From positions 1,087,193 through 1,151,192 of the forward strand of contig VFFE01007878.1 in NCBI GenBank assembly GCA_008921705.1: 64,000 nt of DNA. Reading direction: 5' to 3'. Within the stretch, counting starts at the first letter, position 1, and every line of letters begins with the position of its first letter. The notes beneath the pieces are model-generated. The model was not told the DNA's origin, made no database searches, and worked only from the letters and a program-made list of their open reading frames with translations. Origin of the DNA: Burhinus oedicnemus (taxonomy: Eukaryota; Chordata; Aves; Charadriiformes; Burhinidae). A program made the position numbers and the translations under genes. Shown one piece after another: positions 52,601 to 62,400 of the stretch.

Positions 52601-55600
52601 TGTATCATCGAGTCATCTTAAAACCATCTCATTGCATGACTGCTCATCACAGATTCAGCTAAGACTACACATCAGCTCCTGCTAGCCAGTCTGCTCTTCC
52701 AGCCTAATCAAAATGTTGAAATACCAGAATCTTGTAAGAAATCTTTGGTTTCAACTTCATACTTGCACTTAGGAGGAGTTAATTAGTTTATAAGGTTATG
52801 CAAAGGCACTCAGCCTTTGGGTTTGGGTATACCTAGAAAACTATATTGAAAGTTTGCACACTTCTATGAAAATCTGCTTCCTTCTGACCCCGATCATCTT
52901 CTTTTTTCAGACGCCAGGATGTACTGAAAAGTTTGCTGTTACCATACACTTCCTACAGAAGTGAAGCCTTCTTATCCCCCTAAGACATTACCAGTGTTTG
53001 CATATTTTACTGAGGGCTAGACAATGTCACTAAGACACAGCCTGGAGCAGCATGTTTCTGCACTGGAGCATTCCACAGGAATGACTGCAAATTAGACAGA
53101 GGCAACTCCATCCTGCTTCCCTGTTGTTGGAGACAGAAAGTAATTAGCTGCTGGCCTATACCAGCAGCAAATCATTAACCCCTCCTGCCCCTAAACATTT
53201 AGCTCAGCTGTGCTGGCCACTGCATTGCAAAGAACAGAAATACATCTCTGTCCATCTTCTGCTTCGTCTGCTCCAGAGATTCAGCGTACGTGTGCTGTCC
53301 TCGGCTCCTGGATATCCAGTACGGGAAGTCTTCTTGAGGGGACTGGGCAGCATTTGGATTTGCTCAGACCTGATACCCAAATCACAGTCTAGCCCTGGGT
53401 GATTGCAAAAGCTTTCCAGAACTCCAGAAAGGGCAAAGCTGCCTGCACACACACTGTAGTTCCTATATATCATTATACTGTGACAAGTCAGCAGGTACGA
53501 AGAAGGGTGGTACAAAGCCAGAGCAGGATCTGGAGCTGGGTTTTGTCACCACTGCCTTGGGTTATCTTTGTTTTACATCACTCAGCTAGATCAGGTTTTG
53601 TTAAATACTGTTTTGGATTTCATCCAATAAAGGCAATGCTTGCCATTTAACCTAGGCTACATGCAGCCATTCCGAAAGCCTAACTTTTCAGAAGTATTTC
53701 ATCAAAGTATTTCCTTCAATACTCTTATTACATGTACTTGCAACATATGTTGCAAGATTGCAAGAGCAATTTTTCTTCGCAGCTATCAGCCTAACAGCAA
53801 AGTAGGCCAAACGCATCCATCTAGCTCAGTGGGCCAAACAAAATGGAGGCCTTTTACAAATGCTTGTAAGAAATCATGTCTTATCATTTGAAAGATAGAG
53901 TCATTGCATTGGCATTACACAGCCTGTGCATTAGATCAGACAGCAAATGAGATATTGATAGAACTATTTTGAACAGTCAATAAGCTTTCTAATGATTGAT
54001 AGCTTTGAGCTAACTCTGGTAATATCAACGTCTGCACTTGGAAATGAGAGATTGAAACTGTAATGTAACATTCTTTTTGTGGAATTCATAAGCATAACTC
54101 AAATGTAGGCACTGGCTTCAGTTGAGGGATTTGCATGGGGCTCTTTCTTCATAGCGGAAGGAAAGAATGACAGCAAATTTTACTTGTTTTAATCTTTCCA
54201 TCTAAATTCAACGTAAGCAGTATCTCAGAAGATAAGAACAACGAGAGGAAAGCCATGGGAGAAGCCAAGTTAACTGAGCAAAAGAATAAACTGAGGAAAC
54301 AGAACTTCTCCACGAACATTGCCCTTAAAACACCCTGCAGGTTAGTCCCACAGATTTCAGGAGAAGTCAGAACAGAGTAAGTTACTGGACAGTCTAAGTA
54401 AAGAACCAAAAGTTTCCCTTTGAATATTTTACGTAGTACAGTCAAAGAGACAAAGTAGCCATTAGGAGGGGAAAAAGGAGCAGAGGAGAAAACATATAGC
54501 CAAGACTTAAATGCGATCTCAAATAATTATCAGTGCAGTTTTACAGTAGCTAGATGTTCAAAGACTACATGCGCTGGACTCTCCCAGCGTAAGCTTCTTT
54601 CATCTCACAAGGAATCCAGTAAAAAGCCACTACTAAAAATATTCTTTACAGTTGTACAAATTTCTTTTTGTAGAAGAATGAAGAAGGAATTCTAATTCCC
54701 TAACCTCCATCTAATAATGATTGAAATTAATGACAGCATATTTATCTTAATTTAAGTTTCCAAGCTGTCGAGCTGATGGTAATGCTCCAAGAAAGCTATA
54801 AATCCTGTTTGAATTACAGTTATTCATGTACAGCAGTTTCTACTTGGTTATCAACCAAGTTTCCCTTCAATTTCATCCCAAATTGGAGAGGGGAAGAAGG
54901 TGAAAGAAGTAGACTGCGAGTCTTTCCTTATCATTTATAAGGAATTACTTCCCCCTGCAATCTTATTGAAGTTGATGCTACTATTCACAGGGGTATTGGC
55001 TCACGCTTGCAAGAGGTTTGCAATCCAGCTATTAGTAAAGTAAAATGCAAAGACATTAAGATTCTCTACAGCAGAGAGAAGGTCCATAAGGATTACTTGA
55101 TCAAAGTAACTGTTAAGAGTTTAAAACCTGAGCTGTATCAGACTACAAGTACTAACATCGCTCCAATTGCCATCAAGATCAGCGATGTTTCAAGTACACT
55201 CAGGCATATCCCCCTTCTGCCCTCTCTGCACCTGACATGGATGCATCCTTGCTCCTTCCTACACAACACAGAGCATAAAGGTGCCTGCATTCTCTTTGGA
55301 AAACCGACTGTCAGCAGAGGTAGCTCTTCTTTCACTTACTTGGTATTATGCCAGTGCAAGTCTACAGTCATCCATAATGCTGCACTTAGTTTATGCTGAC
55401 ATGCGAGACGGGGATCCATACCTAAAACAAATACAATTCAGCACTTGTAGATTTATTATCATAATCTACTCAACCAATCCAAAATAATTCCTTCACCACT
55501 AGTATTTTCCCCTAAGGAGGCGGTATTCTTCTTCTCTAGTGCAGCACTTGAATCAGTTTTTTACATCCCTCTCACTGTTACCTACGTGCCTTCTCTCTTT

Positions 55601-57294
55601 GCCTTTTTATGAACACCGTGCCTGAACTATGGTGTTTGGGTAGTCATTTCTAACGTGAACTTGATGATGTCTAGACAAAAAGTGCCCATTTTTAATTTAT
55701 ACTTTTTACGCACATGCAGAAAGCTGCTTGAAATTTTAGTTCACTAAAACAGTACAGTTGCAAGGTGTTCCAACTGCAGAGAGGTGAAGTGGCAGAGTAT
55801 ACAATATAGCAGTGGAATAAGCACATTACGTGTAGATAAAGTAATTTAAAGGAAACAGTAAGGAGAAGGTTTTGAAAACTTTTGAAAACCAATGTACGTT
55901 GTGCTGTTTGCTTATTTTTATTATAATGACCCCTTGATCTAATACAAACTTAACAAACAAGCAGGAATTGCAATTTATTAAGGAATCATGTCCTAAGCAA
56001 GGAAATAAAAATAACAGACATTCTTCAAACTTTCTTCTAACACCTGCATACCACAGCGAAGACAACTGAGGACTCTGAGGGATTCTGAAATTAAAGAACA
56101 AAATTGGCACAGTGAAAAACAAACAGAAACTTATGCGAATGTGCACGTATCATTTTTCAGATTAAGAGTTGGAAATTATTTTGGCTAAATCTTTGGTTGT
56201 TACAAGTAATTTAAGGTGTCCATACCCTGTGAGTTGTGCTGACTTATAGTACAAAAGTCTGCCTTTTTTGCGTTCATTGAAAAGCAGTCCTTCTGTATGT
56301 AGTAATAGTCCTGAATTTTGTTTTTAAGACAAAGAGACAGCATGGAAACGAATTATTTGGAAATGCAGGAAAAAAAAGATACAAACTATGATCTCTTAGG
56401 CTTGTAATGACTTACTCTCCCCCAAAGAATACTGGTGTGCATCTAAATCTACATTTAGAATGTATGCCACCTAGTGGGAGCAAAAATTTTATGAAAAAGT
56501 TAAAATACGATCTTCCAAAAAATTTAGCCTGGCACACTGCAAGCTGGACGGCAATTAAGACTTGCATTCAGTGTTGAAGCACAGTGTTTACAGGCCGAGG
56601 CTTTCAAACAAAAGGGTTTCTGACTGTCCATTACCACCTCCTTATTGCAAAATATGAGTAAAAGTTAGTTAAGACCTATATATGAAAAGCTACTGTTTGG
56701 TAACGCTGTGCACTAGGTCTACACTGGAAATACTGCCTTTAGATAGACTTCAGTAGCTCAGGTTAGGTATCGTTCTAGCACTGCAGCTCAGTACAAGCTA
56801 TTTTACTTTTTCCAACTTGAAATTTGGGAGGAATTAAACAAGTGCAGCAGTTTGGCTAAGCTGCAGCCATTACAAAAGGAATGGCATGTCCATCCGTAAG
56901 AGGCACGTATTGCATATATGTGAGCATGGAGGTGCACATCTGCCCTGAGACACTTCATAGTCTTATTTCAGCTTCTTTTGGTATGTTAAAAACAGAATGA
57001 GAAGAGGGATCTTCTTGCTCTGAGGTTTGACAGCAGACTTAAGGGAAATAAACAAGTCTGCTTAGCTTCACAAGGGATAGGTAAAAGGCAAAACATTTAT
57101 ATTTCACAATATAAATTACACAAAACAGATCTGTGACACTCACTAACAAAAGATGTAAGTATGTCAAAGACCACATGAATTCAAGGAAGGCAAAAAAAGA
57201 AACTTAGACAGTTACTAAATACTCACAGCTACTTCCAGCCTGGCAAGACTCCTGAACAGACAGGTTAAGAGCGATGAAGTATCCTTGCCCTAGT
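49629..57294. other. AT-rich unique DNA, no gene recognised
   Basis: No exon is evident. The longest frame is 130 codons on the plus strand (55007-55399), without a domain or signal that I recognise. A poly-T run (50329-50339) and an A/C-rich tract (51871-51927) are present. A degraded L3/CR1-like scrap lies at 53799-53833. A perfect small hairpin (CTTGGTT, 3-base loop, AACCAAG) lies at about 54844-54860. Confidence 0.6.
53799..53833 (-). mobile_element. Degraded L3/CR1-like 3' end (tentative)
   Basis: The plus strand reads 'gtaggccaaacgcatccatc' then 'tagctcagtggg'. It resembles the reverse complement of the old L3/CR1 tail ('cagtatgg...actagatggacctttggtctgac'). The match is short and diverged. 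It would be much older than the three CR1 copies. Confidence 0.35.
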
Positions 57295-57375
57295 CTTACT
57301 CTTTACAGCAGCTATTGGAAAGGGGACTAGATGGACCTTTGACGTGACTTAGCTCAGAAATTCTTGGTTTATGAT
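57295..57375 (+). mobile_element. Degraded L3/CR1-like 3' end
   Basis: The block 'ggggactagatggaccttt' followed by 'gacgtgacttagctcagaaa' and 'ttcttgg' matches the end of old L3/CR1 elements, where 'ggactagatggacctttggt' is followed by 'ctgacccagta...ttcttatg'. Upstream parts are not recognisable. It has no ATTCTATG octamers, so it belongs to an older lineage than the other CR1 copies. Confidence 0.5.
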
Positions 57376-57947
57376 AGGTAAAAATAACGTTTATCTAACC
57401 CCAGTTAGTCAAGAGTAATGCAGAAATATGAAACTTACTGAGTAGAGTTCAAAGGCATAGTGGTCTAAGATATGTAGTAAACATATTGGAATATTATTTA
57501 AAATTAATGATACAAGGCAATGTACTGTAATCTAATTACCTGACCTTCAAAAAAATAAAATTCTGGAAATGGAGGAAGTGTCACTATATAACCTTGGCTT
57601 CAAATCTAATCAGCTTGTATCAAGTGCAAGAGCCTGGAGAAGTCTTAGCTCTTAATGCTTCACAGCATGACCACACCGAGTGCTGCCTGCACGCTCTCAG
57701 CTCTCCTGGTGAAAGGCCACAGAGCACTATCTTCTGTGAGGAAACAAGGCGAGAGATTTTCAGGCCCATACTATTTCCCCAGGGGCCAGGTCACACAGAG
57801 TTAAAGGCAGAAGAACAAGCCTGTGGAGAACTCCTCTCAAGGTCTGTCTATGCTTACAAGCGCAAAAGGGTCCATAAACCTCTCTGGTAACGTGGCAGAG
57901 CCTGCGGAAGGAGGAAGAGCTGTGTGCAGCGAAGAGCCTCTCAGCGC
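57376..57947. other. Unique DNA left of LTR-3
   Basis: AT-rich to about 57590, then markedly more GC-rich up to the LTR. A plus-strand frame of 98 codons (57594-57890) has a hydrophilic translation with several Cys and Arg/Lys but no recognised domain. The GC rise suggests that this was the flank of the CpG island before LTR-3 inserted between them. Confidence 0.5.
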
Positions 57948-58627
57948 TGTTATGGTTTGATGAACCCACAACCATTTATTGTCGTTTAGTCAATTAATTC
58001 TCTCACCCGATGACCCCACCCCACCCGGGAAGGGGGACTGGGAAAAAACAAGGAAACACAAGGGCTGAAATATGAACAGATTTAATAGAATAAGACTAGA
58101 TAATTAACATTAATAACACTAAAGAACCAGTATTGATCCTGATACCAATATAAAATAGACAAGGATTATACTCAGCCAATTATATCAGCAGGAAGCTGTG
58201 CACTCCCAGCTGTGGGCAGCCAATGTCGCACACTGCAAGCGCTACGGCTTCGGGAGGAAGGGAAGGGCTCAGGGGTTTGGCGCTGGGGCAAGAACTTCTC
58301 AGCATCACCGCCATCAAGGAAGAGAGAAAACTCCTCACAAACTTTCTAATTTACATTGAATGTGCCATTCGTGGTATGAAATAAACCTGTTGGCCAGCTT
58401 GGGTCAAGTGCCTGGATCTCTCTCCTCCTTGTCCCTGCACCTGGTGAGCTCGAAAACACAGAGACCTTGAAGCCCGCATACCATAGCTGGCTATAAAGTA
58501 AATATTTTCACAAATTCAGACACTAGAGTCTTCTAAAAGTGCAGTTTTCCCAAGCATTAGAAAAGACCTTAGTGAAAAGTAAAATTACCAAAAGAGAAAT
58601 TAATCCTGTGTTGCGCAGACCAGGACA
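57948..58627 (-). mobile_element. ERVL-like LTR beside the CpG island (LTR-3)
   Basis: A 680-bp terminal repeat in minus orientation. The plus-strand left end reads 'tgttatggtttgatgaaccc' and the right end 'gcagaccaggaca', giving TG...CA ends like LTR-2. An ATTAAA signal on the minus strand is at 58081-58086. A block at 58373-58413 ('cctgttggccagcttgggtc') corresponds to the U3 core of LTR-1 and LTR-2; the TATA position is degenerate ('aatgtaaatt'). Flanking target duplication is imperfect: AGCGC lies immediately left (57943-57947), and AGCAC lies two bases beyond the right end (58630-58634). More diverged than LTR-1 and LTR-2, so probably older. No retroviral internal region adjoins it. Confidence 0.82.
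58081..58086 (-). terminator. Polyadenylation signal of LTR-3 (ATTAAA)
   Basis: ATTAAA on the minus strand in the corresponding part of the LTR. A transcript starting in the CpG island and running leftward would cross it, so it could in principle cause early cleavage; this is inference. Confidence 0.45.
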
Positions 58628-58639
58628 ATAGCACACAGG

Positions 58640-59480
58640 TTTTCCAGCCGGCGCCCAGCGCAGGCCGAGGCACTGGCACGGCCTGGCTCTCTATCCGCCC
58701 GCAGTACCTCCTCCCCCCCCGCCCCAGCCTTTCCCACCCCTCTGCCTCTAGCCCAGCTCCAGTTCAGAAGCATCCCAGTTTGGGTTTGGCTTGGGAACAG
58801 TTCCTCGAATGCAGGATAAAGTGCTCGAACACTTGCCTTGTGCACAAACGGCAAGGAGGAGACAGGCGAAGATTTTTCTTCTCTCTCTCTTCCCCTTCCA
58901 GGCACACAGGCCGCTTGGCCGGCTGACCGACAGCCTCCCCTGGAGCAAGGCGGCTTCCATTCAGCCAGGCGACCCACGCGGGCCTCTGGCGTTGCGGGAG
59001 CGGCCGACAAACCCCCTGCTTTCCCGCGGCCGCCCCTCCGAGTTTCACGGAGGGCCCGGCCCTGGAGGTGCGCTGCCCGGGGGAGGCCGGGTAGAGGCCC
59101 CGGCGCGCCGCCATCCCGCTGCGCCCCGCACGCAGCGCCTGGCTGTCCGGCGCCGCCGCCCCCGGGGAGAGCTTCCCGCCGGTCCCGGCGTTCTCGGTGA
59201 GCAGGTGGGCGGCCCTGCAGCCGGGCTGTGGGGGCGGTGGGGCGCACAGGCCTCAGCACCACGAGGATTCAGAGGCGCCGCCGCCTTTCGTTCTCCTCCC
59301 CGAGACACCAGGCCTGGGTTGCAGAGACGGTGGCGGCCTGAACACACGTGTCATGGCAGGAGCTGGAGAGGAGGAGGCTGCTAGGCTGAGGTTAGGCCGC
59401 ACCAGGAGCTGGGTGCGGAAGCCAGAAGGCAGTTGTGAGGGGGTAGTGCTGTTTTCTCCCCTTTTGTGCTCTCGGGAGCG
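58640..59480. promoter_or_regulatory. CpG island, probable promoter and first exon
   Basis: About 840 bases are strongly GC-rich and full of CpG, in contrast with the AT-rich, CpG-poor DNA on both sides. In birds such islands usually mark promoters, often divergent ones. Visible elements: Sp1/KLF-type GC boxes (near 59030), a YY1-like GATGGCGGC on the minus strand (about 59107-59115), and a potential G-quadruplex (58713-58740). Possible splice donors are GTGAGC on the plus strand (from 59197) and a consensus GC-type donor GCAAGT on the minus strand (58836-58831). Long overlapping frames on both strands (220 and 116 codons minus, 197 and 120 plus) reflect high GC and are not by themselves evidence of protein. 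Which strand is transcribed, and which gene it belongs to, cannot be decided here. Confidence 0.85.
58713..58740 (-). other. Potential G-quadruplex in the CpG island
   Basis: On the minus strand four G-runs of 4, 3, 4 and 8 bases are separated by loops of 1, 7 and 1 bases, which fits the usual quadruplex pattern. It lies at the LTR-facing edge of the island. Confidence 0.55.
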
Positions 59481-62400
59481 TTGAGCGCTTTATTTTTCAC
59501 AGTTCGTTGGAAGTATTGGAAGCCCTACAGGTGTTAATTCTGCATTTTGTCTCTTGTTCCTCGAGAAGAAGGGTGCTTTAAAAGAATCTCTGTCCCTTTC
59601 AATTAAAGTCAAGGCTATTGGCACTGTGATTTGTCTTACTCTTCTCTTAAGAGAAAACTTCAAAATGACTTGTACCTGAGCTTTGAGTGCTGGAGAGGAT
59701 GGTATAGAGAAGGGAGAAGGCCTTACGCTACTCAAGAATAACTCCTACTCTCAACAAAACCTCTTCATACAATCATATCTGAAATATCTTTGTAGCTGAC
59801 ATCACGTATTTCGCTTATGTGTGTTGTGTCAGTTTATTCTTTGTGTAACTTCAGATATTCTTCATGTAAGATTTCAAGTGTTGGAGAGATTAGAAGCATT
59901 TTTTAGATTCATTCCGGTGGGTTTTTTTACGTGAACTATCTGGTGAATATGAAAGCAGTTCACAGTGCATTTCAGTCCTATCAATTTACTACACTCTCCA
60001 CAATTTGGTCACAATCTTTTGTTAGGCTCTATTCTTGTGCCTCGGACATAAGAGTAAACCAAAGCAAGATACTTTTTCCATTATTTTGCGGCAACTCAAG
60101 AAAAGTGAACGGATATGTTCACTCAGGATCTGTGCAGGAAGTAGAAAACATCCTCACCTTTTGCCAGCTTCTCTTGGGAGGAAAACAGACTTTCACAAGC
60201 AAAGCTCAAAGGTAGATAATAACTATCTGTGTTTAGGTGGTCTGATTTTCAGTAGTGCTGAATGTTCCTCAGGTTATGTGTTGATAATCAAGCTGCTGAT
60301 CTAAGTAGTAAAACACGAATTTTGGCACCACATTTTAGACCCTGACATTCTAAAATATGATATGTAGAGCTGGAGAAACAAAGATACAGGGGAAATAAGA
60401 AAAACACGTGTAACAGTAGAAGGAAGCATCAAGGCTGTTTATAATAATGTGTTGAGCTTACCAGGGTGTTTTAGAGGACGCATTGACACCTTCTATAAAT
60501 ATGGTTAGAGGACACACTTCCAAATCATTATGTGCTTTACAAAGGAACATTTGTGAAAAGAAAGAGGCTTTCTTAGAGCCTGCCTTCAGCTAGTAAGCCA
60601 GTGTAATAAGAAGTTGGGCCCAAGCAGGCACCTCTTCCTGCTTCTCTCACATGTGTGGTCCCATCTCTTCCTCTGGGCTGGCTCTAGGTCTTGTCTGACC
60701 CCACAACGAGCTGGTTTTGGGAACCTAATGAGTGGAAAACTATTCATCTTCTGCAGTTTTCCAGTTTGGTTCCTTGAGCTGGTTACTGCTCAGTCAAACA
60801 AGTGCTGAAGGAAAGGAGGATGGAGGGGAGCAGAGCTTCCCATTTGTACAACAGGTTGTTTAGCTGGCTTAGTTTTAAAATGAAATTTTCATACCACAGT
60901 AGAAACAATTGTTCCAAAGAGCCAGAGACTTACCTGGTACAAATCGATAAAAAACCCATGGAAATTCAGGTTTTTTCATCTGTGTTTTTGATCCACATGG
61001 TTTGAAACCCACTGCATTTCAATTCTAGTTGATACACGTCCGAGCCACTACATGGAAAAGAAAATGGGGAAAAAGCATCACTAAAAATAAACTAAAGAAT
61101 GTGAAGTTAGTTTAGGTCAGCAGATCTGAGTAAACAAAATCAGTTACGGGTGTGTATGTTCTCCCTGCAGGCTGGGAACTATCCAAAAATGGTGCTGTTG
61201 TCTTGCATGTTTTGCTAAACCAGACCATAAAGCAAGATTAAGTTTTGGAAGTAAAACCTTACTACTGTTTGGTAGCTCCTCCCATTCTTTTCCAGCCTCC
61301 AAGATTTTCATGTAACTTAAACTTCTGGCTTACTAAATTTTCAGTATTTGATAAGACTGCTTTACTAAATCTTTAGTTTAAGTTATTGAAGTGTATTTGA
61401 AATGTATTTGTTTTATCTAGCCTTCTGTGACCTGTTGCTCATCCATCTCCTTTTGCTAAACCTTATTTTCTGAAGAAGAAAAGTAATAACCAGTATACCT
61501 GGTCATACTATACTATCAAGAAAAATTTTCTCCACAGTGGCTATTTTGGATCTGTGGTGTTTTATGACAACAAATAAAAAAGTGTACGAGGGAAGTTTGA
61601 TCTGAGACCACTTAAATTGTAAGAAAAATAATGGCCCATAAAGTGCGTAGAAATGAACAACAAATCTGTTTTCAGTCCTCTGATGCCTTAACAATATATT
61701 TTTCTTCTTTTCCTGGGTAGGTTGTTTTCCAATCTAGAGGTAAGCTGAAGATGTAAAATAGATAGAGAATTTGTGCCTGCATTAAATTCTCAAAATGCTT
61801 TTTCAGGCACTTAAAACATCACCCTTTTTCTACTGGAGGCTACAATAGTGTCACGATAGGGCCAAGATCAAATTTAAGAGTAGAAAAGCGAGTGGGTTTA
61901 AAACTGATAAAGCACTAGAGATTTTGGGGTGATATACTTTTGCTATATTAAACAGAACAGAGTATTTTGTAATTGCCAACAAATTGATTTTATGTTGTGA
62001 TTTCTCTTGCTTTATTAGCTTCATCCTTAAGACGAAGACTGATGGTCCTCTTATTCTACAGCGGCTACATGAAAAATCAGAGGTGTGGTACCTATTTAGA
62101 ATATTTAGATTATTTAATGTTGTTAAGGAAATTACCTGAGGAAACTTCATTTCTGCTTTACTATGCCACACATTTTCAAAGCTGCATAGAGGGAAATTTG
62201 CATCAACGATGCCAGGAAGGTACTAAGTATCCTCAGCTCCCCAGAAATTCAATAAAAGCAGTAAGGGCTCCCCAGAGCACCTAGCAACTTAAAGGCTTGA
62301 GGCCTTAGGCACTGCTGTCATTTACACCTGGACAATAATGCAGACACATACATGCAGATGTATAATTGGAGTTCCTTTGCATCTTTTGTTTTAAAGCATG

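Noticed and set aside
55007..55399. 130-codon plus-strand frame as a gene
   Set aside because: No domain, no start or splice context, and an overlapping minus-strand frame of 65 codons. Chance is the simpler reading.
58600..59262. 220-codon minus-strand frame in the CpG island as a protein
   Set aside because: High GC removes stop codons in all frames. The frame overlaps equally long plus-strand frames and runs into LTR-3 at its end, so length is no evidence. Only a splice-based first exon was kept, as a finding.
58791..59384. 197-codon plus-strand frame in the CpG island as a protein
   Set aside because: Arg/Pro/Gly-rich translation from GC composition, no recognised domain, and it overlaps the opposite-strand frames.
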